Positions 1 to 7,660 of a stretch of DNA of 64,000 nucleotides are shown piece by piece; position 1 is the stretch's first letter, and each line of letters begins with the position of its first letter. The DNA comes from an uncultured Verrucomicrobiae bacterium (GTDB lineage: Bacteria > Verrucomicrobiota > Verrucomicrobiia > Limisphaerales > UBA1100): contig CALKBX010000009.1 in NCBI GenBank assembly GCA_937775205.1, positions 62,001 through 126,000 on the forward strand, in the 5' to 3' direction. The position numbers and the translations under genes are program-made. Under the pieces are notes generated by a model. That model was given only the letters and a program-made list of their open reading frames with translations. It had not been told where the DNA came from and made no database searches.

Positions 1-576
1 CTCAACCGGGCTGATTATTTTTCGATCCGGCGGCATCGGCCCGCCGTTGTATTTCTCGATCGTCGCCAAAAACGGTTTCCAGTTCAAGTCACCAAGCGCC
101 GTGAGCTTGCCCATTTCCCGCCCCGTCGTTTTGTTCCACGCGTGAAAAACCAGCTCCGAACAATACAGATTTTCCTGCCCCAACTCGTATTTGAAATCGT
201 ACGGCTTCCCCGCGTGCGGATGCAGGTTCGCCAAAAATTTTGGCAGATGCTCCCGATGCGCCGTCTTCACGCGAAACGCCGCCCACCGTCCATCGCGGCT
301 CACCGATTTCCATTTTTCAAACGGCGTATAAATTACCCCCGCGCCCGTCGCCTCGATCACTGTCCACGCCCCGTCGCGTTTGTGCAGCACGCCCACGTGC
401 GAGTAATTCGATTCCGTGACGCCTTCGATGGCCACCACCAAATCCCCCTCCAATGACAGCGCCTGAAAAACCAAATCCCCCTCTTGCGGCGAGTAAGTCC
501 GCGATTGTTCGAGGCCCGCACAGCCCGAGAGGCTAGCGGCTAATGCAATGGTTCCAAATACGTTTGCGATCTTCAT
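1..576 (-). CDS. YiiX-like permuted papain-fold lipoprotein, 3' end off the window
   Basis: Reading from an ATG at 576 gives 192 codons open to the window edge, so the C-terminus is missing. The N-terminus is a short lipoprotein signal ending in SLSGC, with Cys at about residue 19. The rest matches the YiiX/YebB type of permuted NlpC/P60-like hydrolase: GDLVFQ near residue 38, YSHVGV near residue 63 (likely catalytic His), and YCSELVFHAW in the second half (likely catalytic Cys). Family members are thought to be cysteine amidases or proteases of the cell envelope; the substrate here is unknown. comM lies upstream on the same strand, about 90 bases away, with hairpins between them. Family assignment rests on the motifs alone. 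Confidence 0.72.
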   Translation of the reverse strand, partial: MKIANVFGTIALAASLSGCAGLEQSRTYSPQEGDLVFQALSLEGDLVVAIEGVTESNYSHVGVLHKRDGAWTVIEATGAGVIYTPFEKWKSVSRDGRWAAFRVKTAHREHLPKFLANLHPHAGKPYDFKYELGQENLYCSELVFHAWNKTTGREMGKLTALGDLNWKPFLATIEKYNGGPMPPDRKIISPVE

Positions 577-634
577 TGTGTGGGAAAGGTAACATCGCGC
601 CGCATAAAGCGTTAATTGAAACGACGCGGCCGAC

Positions 635-665
635 CATCGACTGAGTCGATGTAGCCCGGGCTACA
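635..665. other. Two adjacent short hairpins after comM
   Basis: A 7-base stem with a 3-base loop (635-651) runs into a perfect 16-base palindrome, TGTAGCCCGGGCTACA (650-665), ending 2 bases from the comM stop. On the minus strand they fold directly after the stop but no T-run follows, so they may protect the 3' end or be a dispersed palindromic repeat rather than a terminator. Confidence 0.45.
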
Positions 666-667
666 TT

Positions 668-2188
668 TCACGTCCAAATCTGGCGGTCGAGGCTGCGGTA
701 TTGGATGGCTTCGGAGACGTGTTCGGCTTGGATAGATTCGGTGCCGGCGAGGTCGGCCATGGTGCGGGAGACTTTTAGGATGCGGTCGTAGGCGCGGGCG
801 CTGAGGTCGAGCTCTTCCATCGCGGCGCGCAGGAGGTCGCGCGTGGGATCGTCGAGGGCGCAGTGTTTTTGGAGGTGGCGCGATTGCATTCGGGCGTTGC
901 AGCTGGGCTTGCCGCGCCAGCGGCGGTATTGGGCGCGGCGGGCTTCGAGCACGCGTTCGCGGATGGTGGCGCTGGATTCGCCGCCGGATTGCGAATCCAT
1001 TTCGCGGAACTTCACCGGCGGCACTTCCACGTGCAAATCGATGCGGTCGAGCAACGGCCCGGAAATGCGGCCGAGGTAGTTTTGAATTTCGCGCGGGCTG
1101 CTGCGGCTTTCGGCGGGCATCTTGCCGTCGGGCGTGGGGTTCATTGCGGCGACGAGCATGAACTCCGCCGGGAACGTCATCGTGCCCGCCGCGCGGCTGA
1201 TGGTGACGTGGCCGTCCTCGAGCGGTTGACGCATGGTTTCCAAAACGCTGCGGCGGAATTCGGGCAGTTCGTCCAAAAACAAAACGCCGTGATGGGCCAA
1301 CGAAATTTCGCCGGGCGATGGGTTGATGTTGCCGCCGAGCAATCCTGCATCGCTTGCCGTGTGATGCGGCGCGCGGAAGGGGCGCTGCGTGACGAGCGCT
1401 TGCTTGGCCTCGAGCAATCCGGCGACGCTATGGATGCGGGTGGTCTCGAGCGCTTCATCCAAAGTAAGCGGCGGCAGGATGGTACCCAGCCGTTTGGCGA
1501 TCATACTTTTGCCCGTGCCCGGCGGGCCGATGAGAATCAAATTGTGCCCGCCCGCGGCAGCGATTTCCAGCGCACGCTTCACGGTTTCCTGCCCCTTCAC
1601 TTCGGCGAGGTCGTACTCGCCATTGGCTTGATGTTCAAACAGCGATTTTGTGTCCACATACGTGGGCGAGATGGGCGCGGTGCCGGCGATGAAGCTTGCC
1701 GCCTCGCGCAGATTTTTCACGGGGATGACCTCCAGGCCTTCAACGACCGCTGCCTCGGCCGCGTTATCCGGCGGCACCAGCAAACCGCGTCGCCCTTCCG
1801 CGCGCGCGCTGAGCGCCACGGGCAACACACCCTTCACGCGCCGCACTTTTCCGGTGAGCGCCAGCTCACCGATGATTGTGTAGTCCGCCGCGTCGCCGAT
1901 GCTCGATTGTTCGCTGGCCATCAGCCATGCGATCCCGATTGCCAAATCAAAGCTCGGCCCTTCCTTGCGCAGATCGGCGGGGGCGAGGTTGATGGTCGTT
2001 TTGCCCGGCGGCAAATGAAAGCCCGAGCTGGTCATCGCGGCGGAAACGCGCTCCACCGATTCCCGCACGGCGGCATCCGGCAAGCCGACGACCACAACTT
2101 TTTGTTCGCCCGGTCCCACGCTCACTTCCACCTCTACCGGCACCGCTTCCACCCCGCGTAGCGCGGCCGCATAAACCTTGGAGAGCAT
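668..2188 (-). CDS. comM: ComM/YifB-family Mg-chelatase-like AAA+ ATPase
   Basis: The 506-residue protein has the ComM layout. An N-terminal Lon-protease-like fold opens MLSKVYAAALRGVEAVPV. The AAA+ core carries Walker A GPPGTGKS at 221-228, the PFRAPHHTASDAGL segment and Walker B VLFLDELPEF. A C-terminal Mg-chelatase lid follows. ComM is a hexameric helicase that drives branch migration during natural transformation. Length and start fit the family. The first 45 or so codons are repeated as a decayed copy near 4.9-5.0 kb, on the far side of hflKC, so its upstream region was involved in a rearrangement. Family assignment is firm; transformation competence in this organism is not shown. Confidence 0.93.
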   Translation of the reverse strand: MLSKVYAAALRGVEAVPVEVEVSVGPGEQKVVVVGLPDAAVRESVERVSAAMTSSGFHLPPGKTTINLAPADLRKEGPSFDLAIGIAWLMASEQSSIGDAADYTIIGELALTGKVRRVKGVLPVALSARAEGRRGLLVPPDNAAEAAVVEGLEVIPVKNLREAASFIAGTAPISPTYVDTKSLFEHQANGEYDLAEVKGQETVKRALEIAAAGGHNLILIGPPGTGKSMIAKRLGTILPPLTLDEALETTRIHSVAGLLEAKQALVTQRPFRAPHHTASDAGLLGGNINPSPGEISLAHHGVLFLDELPEFRRSVLETMRQPLEDGHVTISRAAGTMTFPAEFMLVAAMNPTPDGKMPAESRSSPREIQNYLGRISGPLLDRIDLHVEVPPVKFREMDSQSGGESSATIRERVLEARRAQYRRWRGKPSCNARMQSRHLQKHCALDDPTRDLLRAAMEELDLSARAYDRILKVSRTMADLAGTESIQAEHVSEAIQYRSLDRQIWT

Positions 2189-2268
2189 GGGCGCACGGTA
2201 CGCCCTGCTCTGGTATTTGTGAATTAAAATATAAAAGACAACCGCGCCCAGATTTCATCTGAGTTTTC
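2056..2268. repeat. Direct repeat copy A (comM head plus barrel-gene tail)
   Basis: About 210 bases match 4905-5140 in the same orientation with scattered substitutions and small indels. The shared part covers the first codons of comM, its start region, an AT-rich linker with AATTAAAATATAAA, and the last codons of the 5094-6311 gene (DEIWARLSFIF then stop). In this copy the comM part is intact and the barrel-gene tail is an orphan. Confidence 0.85.
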
Positions 2269-2333
2269 GCCTCTTCTCAAACCCTCCCCCAACAGCATTT
2301 GCACCAGAGCCGGTGTGGCGTAGGGTGGCGGGC

Positions 2334-2545
2334 ATGAAGCAGGTTCTCTTGATGATTGCGGTGGTGGCGTTGGTGGGGGGGGATGTGGGACGACCTCAAA
2401 GGAAACCCCTACATTAAATTCATGGGTTTCTGCCCCGAGCGACCCGAATAATGTCAAAATTGAGAAAACGATTCGTGGTGCGCTGAAGATGCCCACGGGC
2501 GAACTCACCAAGGCGGACTTGGTGAGAGTGACGGGGGAACGATGA
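2334..2545 (+). pseudogene. Remnant of a small leucine-rich-repeat-type lipoprotein
   Basis: An ATG at 2334 opens MKQVLLMIAVVALVGG and then hits a run of eight G at 2375-2382. In the uninterrupted frame the protein ends after 27 residues. Removing one G restores a lipobox (VGGCG) and continues to the TGA at 2543 with EKTIRGALKMPTGELTKADL. I recall this segment as the N-terminus of short leucine-rich-repeat lipoproteins in Verrucomicrobiota and Planctomycetota, where repeats normally follow; none are present here. It is therefore truncated as well as frameshifted. It lies between repeat copy A and the hflC operon. Confidence 0.5.
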
Positions 2546-2565
2546 AATGCTCCGGCGGGGCTGGG

Positions 2566-2658
2566 TTAGGGTTTGTCGCGGAGGTTGTTGATGATGAGCC
2601 GAACGAGAAACAGAAAAAATGCCCCGAGCACAATTCCCAATGCGATTTTCACCACCAT
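2566..2658 (-). CDS. 30-residue single-helix membrane protein after hflC
   Basis: The ATG at 2658 lies 2 bases after the hflC stop and opens 30 codons: MVVKIALGIVLGAFFLFLVR, then LIINNLRDKP. Residues 4-23 form one strongly hydrophobic helix with a short polar tail. Position and near-zero spacing suggest translational coupling to hflC and a role with the HflKC complex. E. coli also has a small membrane gene (yjeT) after hflC, but it is longer and I see no clear sequence match. No function is known. Confidence 0.5.
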   Translation of the reverse strand: MVVKIALGIVLGAFFLFLVRLIINNLRDKP

Positions 2659-2660
2659 GA

Positions 2661-3716
2661 TTATTTTGGCGCGGCGGGCTTGGGTTTTATTTCTTTCAGG
2701 AAACTGAAGAATTCGGACTTGGTGGAGAGAATCAGCAGATCCTTCTGGGACAAGGTCAGTTTATAGGTCTCCATGGTTTTAATAAATTTATAAAACTCCT
2801 CGGAATCGGGGCTCTGGGCAAAGGCCTCGGCATAAATCTTGGCCGCCTCGGCGTCTGCCCGGCCTTGGATTTCCTTTTCCTTGCGCGTGGCCTCGGATTC
2901 GATCGTGTCCAGTTGCCTCTGCCTTTTCCCGTCGATTTCAGCAGCTTGCCCCTGCCCCTCGGATCGGAATCCCTCGGCGATCTTTTTCCGCTCAGCAATC
3001 ATGCGTTTGAAAATTTCCGCTTGCACCTGAGGGGCATAGTTGATGCGCTTGAATTGAAAATCGAGCAGTTCAATCCCGTACTCCGCCACCTTCGGCTGGG
3101 AGTCAGCCAAGATTTTATTGCTGATGGCCTTGCGTCCAATCACAAACGTCTGCAGTTGCTGTCCCGACTCACCAGTTTGGTTGGCATCGACGATCGCCTC
3201 ACGCTGTTCAGAGCGCACCACTTCCACCAAGTCGTGGTTGGCAACGGCCGACCGGGTGGTGCTGTTGAGGATGTCATTCAGCCGCGACTGGGCGTAAACC
3301 TCGTCCTTCACCTTCCTGAAAAAAATGACCGGATTGGAAATCCTCCATCTGGCATAGGTGTCGATAGCAATGAACCGCTTGTCCTTGGTGGTGATTTGAC
3401 TAGGTAGACCGTCCCATTCCAGGATGCGTCGCTCGAACCGCCGCACCTTGTCCACAAACGGCATCTTAAAATGCAATCCAGGTACTTTAATGGCTTTTCC
3501 AACGGATTCTTCAAATTGCCTTTGGAGCTTTTGGAATTCTTCCTTTTCAGCCTCGGTTTGATTTCCATCCTTCTTAACCGGTTCCTTCAGGACGCCTGGG
3601 ATTTTACCAAACCGGGTAATAAATACTTGTTCCGGCTCGGACACAACATACGTCGATGAAAACAGCCCGATGATGGCCAGCAGAACCAATACGGCTAATG
3701 CAATTTGATTTTTCAT
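2661..3716 (-). CDS. hflC: HflC, SPFH/band-7 membrane protein
   Basis: The 351-residue protein has an N-terminal membrane anchor (about residues 5-25) and then an SPFH domain starting VVSEPEQVFITRFGKIPG. A charged helical stretch (EATRKEKEIQGRADAEAAKI) and the typical FYKFIKTMETYK segment near the C-terminus follow. HflC and HflK form a large periplasmic cage around FtsH and modulate its proteolysis. The start is 3 bases after the hflK stop, so the two are one operon. The family match is clear along the whole length. Confidence 0.93.
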   Translation of the reverse strand: MKNQIALAVLVLLAIIGLFSSTYVVSEPEQVFITRFGKIPGVLKEPVKKDGNQTEAEKEEFQKLQRQFEESVGKAIKVPGLHFKMPFVDKVRRFERRILEWDGLPSQITTKDKRFIAIDTYARWRISNPVIFFRKVKDEVYAQSRLNDILNSTTRSAVANHDLVEVVRSEQREAIVDANQTGESGQQLQTFVIGRKAISNKILADSQPKVAEYGIELLDFQFKRINYAPQVQAEIFKRMIAERKKIAEGFRSEGQGQAAEIDGKRQRQLDTIESEATRKEKEIQGRADAEAAKIYAEAFAQSPDSEEFYKFIKTMETYKLTLSQKDLLILSTKSEFFSFLKEIKPKPAAPK

Positions 3717-3719
3717 TTT

Positions 3720-4712
3720 TTATCTTTCGCGATCCAAATTCAGCAATGGCAACACGCCATTGACGTTCTCATCGATGATGATCTTTCGATCCACCGCCTG
3801 ATAGATGTCCGACATCGTTTCCAGATAAATCCGCTGCCGGGTAATTTCGGGTGCCTTTTTATATTCCTCAAAAACCTGCGTAAACCGGCTGGCTGCGCCC
3901 ATGGCTTCATTGACCCGCTTCACTGCATACCCTTCAGCCCCCTCAATGGTTTGCTTGGCGGTGCCCTCAGCCTTGGGTATCTCACGTTGAACCGTTGCCT
4001 CGGCATTTAGGATGGTGGTTTTCATTTCCTGTTCGGCCTGGTTCACCTCGTTAAAAGCCGGCTTCACTTCGTCCGGCGGGCTGACGCTCTGCAGGATCAC
4101 CCGGTCCACCGTGATGCCCAGCGTGTAGGCCTTGGCCTTGACCAGAGCCTGCAGTTTCCTCATGGCCTCGTCCTGAATCTCACCCCGACCAGTGGTCAAC
4201 ACCTCGTTGATGGTGCGGTCGCCCACGACCTCCCGCATCACCGCCTCATTCATGTCCCGAAACGTCCGATCCACATTCCTGACCTTGAACAGGTACACGG
4301 CCGGATCAACGATGGTGTACTGGGTGACCCATTCGACGTTGGCCACGTTTAGGTCGCCGGTGAGCATCAACGACTCAGCGAGGCCGCCCCCGGCCGTGGA
4401 TGGGAACCTTCCTTGAAACTCACTTTCTTCCGAGGGGGTGCGAAAACCAAATTCGAGCTTCAACTGGCGTTGCACGGGAACTTTAAATTCCTGGTCCATA
4501 AAAAACGGCAGTTTGAAATGGAGCCCTTGGCCTACATCCCGATCCACCTTGCCAAATCTCAGGACCACCGCCCGTTCCTCGGGGTCCACCGTGAATACGC
4601 TGGTGTATCCGGTGAACGCCACGACGAGGATGCCCGCGAAGATTATCATCACCCCTTTGTATTTCGAGAGATCGAAGTTTTCCAACTCATTGAGAAAATC
4701 ATTCTGGTTCAT
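3720..4712 (-). CDS. hflK: HflK, SPFH/band-7 membrane protein
   Basis: I start at the ATG at 4712 (MNQNDFLNELENFDLSKY), giving 330 residues. A GTG at 4739 would add nine residues but looks less likely. One membrane helix (about residues 21-40) precedes the SPFH domain, which opens TVDPEERAVVLRFGKVD. The helical region contains AEATVQREIPKAEGTAKQ and the protein ends IIIDENVNGVLPLLNLDRER. It partners HflC as the FtsH regulator and is first in the operon hflK-hflC-small ORF. Upstream lies only the decayed comM fragment. Identity is secure; the exact start is less so. Confidence 0.9.
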   Translation of the reverse strand: MNQNDFLNELENFDLSKYKGVMIIFAGILVVAFTGYTSVFTVDPEERAVVLRFGKVDRDVGQGLHFKLPFFMDQEFKVPVQRQLKLEFGFRTPSEESEFQGRFPSTAGGGLAESLMLTGDLNVANVEWVTQYTIVDPAVYLFKVRNVDRTFRDMNEAVMREVVGDRTINEVLTTGRGEIQDEAMRKLQALVKAKAYTLGITVDRVILQSVSPPDEVKPAFNEVNQAEQEMKTTILNAEATVQREIPKAEGTAKQTIEGAEGYAVKRVNEAMGAASRFTQVFEEYKKAPEITRQRIYLETMSDIYQAVDRKIIIDENVNGVLPLLNLDRER

Positions 4713-4904
4713 GACAGTATTTTTCTTAAGCCCAGCCACCCTGAAAAGGGCAACGTGATCTCGTTGCGGACGTTAGGCATCAAAACCCGCGCAGGGTCAA
4801 GACGATTATAACCGTACTTATCCACCTCCATGGGAGGAACCACCCTAACTCTTCCTCCACTTGGCCGCCACTATGATTGGCGCGGGTATCTTTGGCGCCA
4901 CCGG

Positions 4905-5038
4905 CGGATTCGCGTACCGCTGCATCCGGTAGGTCCACGACGACAACTTTCTGTTCGGCCCGGTCCCACGCTCACCTCCACTTCCACCGGTACGGCCTCT
5001 ACCCCGCGCAACGCTGCCGCATAAACCTTGGAGAGCAC
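4905..5038 (-). pseudogene. Decayed 5' fragment of comM
   Basis: On the minus strand from 5038 the DNA reads VLSKVYAAALRGVEAVPVEV, matching the start of the intact comM, but the ATG has become GTG. One extra base after the GPG codons shifts the frame; the lost frame still reads VVVVDLPDAAVRES. Similarity stops near 4905. Together with the barrel-gene end it forms repeat copy B. The rest of 4740-4905 holds nothing I recognise. Confidence 0.8.
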
Positions 5039-5140
5039 GGTCGCACGGTACGTTGTGCGCGGAAATTAAAATATAAAGTTAAAATAGAAGATTTTAAAAA
5101 ATAAATGACAAGCGCGCCCAAATTTCATCCGAGCTCTCAC
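4905..5140. repeat. Direct repeat copy B (comM head plus barrel-gene tail)
   Basis: This copy matches 2056-2268. Here the barrel-gene tail is intact and the comM part is decayed, the reverse of copy A. It carries about 25 extra AT-rich bases between the two parts. The copies bracket roughly 2.6 kb with the lipoprotein remnant, the 30-residue ORF, hflC and hflK. Confidence 0.85.
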
Positions 5141-6311
5141 CGTCCTCGAAACTTACTGCATTGCGTTCGCCGTGCAGGTTGCGTCCGTTGAAATGATCCC
5201 AGCCAACCGAGAGCGACCACTGTTCGGAAATGCGTTGAGTGAAGCCCAGCCCCAACCCCACGCCGCGCCCGAACCGCAGGCTGGCGTCCACCGATGAATC
5301 GTCCCACAAACCGTTGCGATGTCGTGCGCCCAGCGTGTATTCCTGCTGGCCGGCGCCGCTGAGCACGGCTTCGGCGGCGAAGGGGAAATATGTGTTGGCG
5401 TCCCAGCGATAACCGCTGCTGAGTTTCCACGACATGCCGCGCGTGGTGAGATAATTTTCCACGTCCGGCAGCGCGAAGCTGTTATACGAGTAACTTTTCA
5501 CCCATGCGTCGCCGCCCTCGGCGTAGTCCGCCGCACCCAGCAGATAACTCCATGTGGAAGCACTGAGCGCGTAGCCAAGAAGATTGGCCGCGCGCATATC
5601 GGTTTTTGAAACACTCACGCCCTTATTGCCGTAATACGTTGCGAGATCACTGAGATCGCCGCTGCCTCGGCCATAAAATGTGGCGTCCAGCCGCGCCATC
5701 GTGTACGGCAGCCATTCGCTGTAATGTGCTGCGCCGCGTTCGCGAAGGCGTTCGCCCAAGCTGCCCGCAAACGCCATCGAGTTATTGAGCCCGCCGGTGG
5801 TGATCAGGATATTGCCGTCATTGGTCAGCGTGCCATCGGCATTCACAAAACGGCGCACCGGCGAAGTGAATTCGCGGTCGCTCGTGCTGTAGACCGCGTA
5901 GGCGTCATTGAAGGGATCGAGAAAGCGTCGGCCAAAAAACTGCCAAGGCGATCGTGTCGTGCTGCCCGTGGCACCGCTACGATAGCGCGTTCGATACCCC
6001 AACGCCTCCAGTCGCGATCCGTGCCCAAACTCGTGGTGGCTCACCTTGTACACGTTCATCGTGTAAAGGCTCACCGCGCTGCCAAACCAAAACTCGCCCT
6101 CACGCGAAAGCCCCCAGCGTTCGCCTGCGTTGAGCTCTTCCAGCGCGTATGCATTGAGATCCACCCACTCGCGCCCGAAATGTTCCCAAGCGCGATCAGA
6201 ATTGAGTTCCCGTAAATAACCCGAATCAAATGAGAACGACCGCTCAAATGGCTGCGCCATCGCCGCAGTTGAAAAAAGCGCCATGCCCAGAAAAGTGCAA
6301 ATTAATTTCAT
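5094..6311 (-). CDS. Exported outer-membrane-type protein with an HExxH motif
   Basis: The 405-residue protein starts with a signal peptide (MKLICTFLGMALFSTAAMAQ, cleavage after AMA). It ends in phenylalanine after alternating polar and aromatic strands (GLGLGFTQRISEQWSLSVGW), as outer-membrane barrels do. Residues 92-97 read HHEFGH, an HExxH zinc-peptidase-like motif inside the first third. I do not recognise the family. The third zinc ligand cannot be assigned by eye, so protease activity is only a possibility. The gene once lay directly upstream of comM on the same strand, judging by the two junction repeats. Confidence 0.65.
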   Translation of the reverse strand: MKLICTFLGMALFSTAAMAQPFERSFSFDSGYLRELNSDRAWEHFGREWVDLNAYALEELNAGERWGLSREGEFWFGSAVSLYTMNVYKVSHHEFGHGSRLEALGYRTRYRSGATGSTTRSPWQFFGRRFLDPFNDAYAVYSTSDREFTSPVRRFVNADGTLTNDGNILITTGGLNNSMAFAGSLGERLRERGAAHYSEWLPYTMARLDATFYGRGSGDLSDLATYYGNKGVSVSKTDMRAANLLGYALSASTWSYLLGAADYAEGGDAWVKSYSYNSFALPDVENYLTTRGMSWKLSSGYRWDANTYFPFAAEAVLSGAGQQEYTLGARHRNGLWDDSSVDASLRFGRGVGLGLGFTQRISEQWSLSVGWDHFNGRNLHGERNAVSFEDGESSDEIWARLSFIF

Positions 6312-6365
6312 CCCGCAAACAAACGCCAGTCCACGCGTCCTGTCAAAGCAAAGTCATTGGCGGCG

Positions 6366-6575
6366 GTGGAGGCGCAAGATGTGCGGCAGCTCAAGACGGC
6401 CATTGAGGCGTGGTCGACTTGGGATAAGCTGATGCGGGCGAATCACCAGATTTAGAGTGAAAAGGTGGAGAAGCCGTTAATTGACATCAACGTGATGGCG
6501 GCATTGCCGAGTCGGGCGGAACTGGAGTGGCAACGAGAAGAGGGGAAGACGGTCATTGAGTTGAAGGCGAGGTGA
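6366..6575 (+). pseudogene. Unidentified coding remnant with an internal stop
   Basis: One frame reads for about 70 codons with protein-like composition (DVRQLKTAIEAWSTWDKLMR before, SRAELEWQREEGKTVIELKA after). A TAG at 6453 interrupts it and there is no sensible start. It looks like the C-terminal end of a lost gene, but I cannot name the family. No other gene is visible between 6312 and 6707. Confidence 0.3.
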
Positions 6576-6634
6576 GCTAGATTCTAACCAGCTGCTTCCC
6601 CCGCCTCTTCTTCCGCGTTCCGTGCCAAACCAAT

Positions 6635-6686
6635 CCCCTTTTCCTTCTTCTCCCTTACGTAGTAAGGAGAAGAAGGGAAAAGGGGG
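6635..6686. repeat. Long polypyrimidine/polypurine hairpin
   Basis: Arms of about 24 bases (6635-6658 and 6662-6686) pair nearly perfectly around a 3-base loop. The left arm is almost pure C/T and the right almost pure A/G. It ends 21 bases before the macrodomain start. It could be a factor-independent stop for transcription from the left, or a translational control hairpin. Confidence 0.6.
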
Positions 6687-6707
6687 AAGCCCCCCGGAAA
6701 GGAAAAT

Positions 6708-7271
6708 ATGCAAATTGGAATTCGAATAGGAGCAAGAGACATCACTACAATGGCAACGGATGCAATCGTGAACTCAGCCAACTGTAGGCTTAGCGAAGGT
6801 GGCGGGGTATGCGGAGCCATTCACAATAGAGCGGGAGCAAAGTTCACGAAGGCTTGTGCCAAGCTCTCTCGGAGGTTGGGCGGCATTCTGACCAGCGAAG
6901 CATTCATTACTGGCGGCTATAACTTGCCAGCCCGTCACGTCATCCATACGCTGGGGCCTGTTTGGCACGAGGAACGGGTTGATGAGCATGCTCGGTGGAG
7001 TGCGGAACTGGCGGCCTGCTACACGAACAGTCTGGCGATTGCCGAGGAACACAAGCTCGCCAGCATTGCGTTCCCTTCCATTGGCACGGGTGCATTTGGT
7101 TGGGATAAGAAAAAGGCTGCGAAAATCGCTATCCGCGCCGTTTTGAATCATGACGCGCGGCATGTTGAGGGAGTGTTTCTGTGTTGCCATAAAGATGTGG
7201 AGGAAATGTTCATGATGTGTTCTTTCGTTACGGCAGAGCTACAGAAGCAAGACCAAATGAGGAACAACTAA
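6708..7271 (+). CDS. Macrodomain (ADP-ribose-binding) protein
   Basis: The 187-residue protein is essentially one macrodomain: DAIVNSANCRLSEGGGVCGA (residues 18-37) and, later, PSIGTGAFGWDKKKAA, the two ADP-ribose-binding loops of the MacroD/YmdB type. Such enzymes remove ADP-ribose from proteins or nucleic acids, or hydrolyse O-acetyl-ADP-ribose. A good ribosome-binding site (AAAGGAAAAT) precedes the ATG. The GIY-YIG-like gene begins 2 bases after the stop, so the pair is probably co-transcribed. The last 25 residues run past the domain. The substrate cannot be told from sequence. Confidence 0.88.
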   Translation: MQIGIRIGARDITTMATDAIVNSANCRLSEGGGVCGAIHNRAGAKFTKACAKLSRRLGGILTSEAFITGGYNLPARHVIHTLGPVWHEERVDEHARWSAELAACYTNSLAIAEEHKLASIAFPSIGTGAFGWDKKKAAKIAIRAVLNHDARHVEGVFLCCHKDVEEMFMMCSFVTAELQKQDQMRNN

Positions 7272-7273
7272 TC

Positions 7274-7603
7274 ATGCCGAAAGCCAAACACCATCACAGC
7301 GTGTACGTGGTTGAGCTGGATGAGGCGGTGTTGAAGCAGAAAAAGTTTTGTGCTGCCAACCCGAACTTTGACCCTTACCTTTCCTGCTTGTACGTGGGGA
7401 TGACGGGGCTGGATCCGGAGGTGCGTTTCGAGAATCACAAGCGCGGCTACAAAGCCAGCGGGTACGTGACAAAATACGGGCTGCATTTGTTGCCGGAGAT
7501 TTATGAGTGCTACAATCCGATGAGCTACGAGGTGGCGGCGGCAAAAGAGAATTCGCTGGCGGAGGATTTGCGCGCGGAAGGATATGCGGTTTGGCAGAAT
7601 TGA
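7274..7603 (+). CDS. Small GIY-YIG-like nuclease-fold protein
   Basis: The ATG at 7274 gives 109 residues. The order HSVYVVELD, then LSCLYVGMTGLDPEVRFENH, then KRGYKASGYVTKYG, and a late Glu (AAAKENSLAEDLR) follows the GIY-YIG fold: first strand, YVG strand, conserved Arg and metal-binding Glu. The GIY triplet itself is replaced by VYVV. Related small proteins are scattered through bacteria without a proven role. It is coupled to the macrodomain gene, which hints at DNA or nucleotide repair, but that is inference. Confidence 0.68.
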   Translation: MPKAKHHHSVYVVELDEAVLKQKKFCAANPNFDPYLSCLYVGMTGLDPEVRFENHKRGYKASGYVTKYGLHLLPEIYECYNPMSYEVAAAKENSLAEDLRAEGYAVWQN

Positions 7604-7614
7604 AAGCGGCCCAC

Positions 7615-7660
7615 AAAAAAGCCGCCCTTGAACCAAACCGAAGTTCAATCGCCGGGCGGC
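7615..7660 (-). terminator. Intrinsic terminator of the candidate RNA
   Basis: On the minus strand GCCGCCC (7654-7660) pairs with GGGCGGC (7621-7627), with a further inner GAAC/GTTC pairing, and is followed at once by six T (7615-7620). There is no coding gene on this strand just upstream, which points to an RNA gene. Confidence 0.75.

Noticed and set aside
863-2161. A 432-codon plus-strand ORF opposite comM
   Set aside because: It is the antisense shadow of comM in GC-rich DNA; His/Arg/Ala-rich translation with no family motif.
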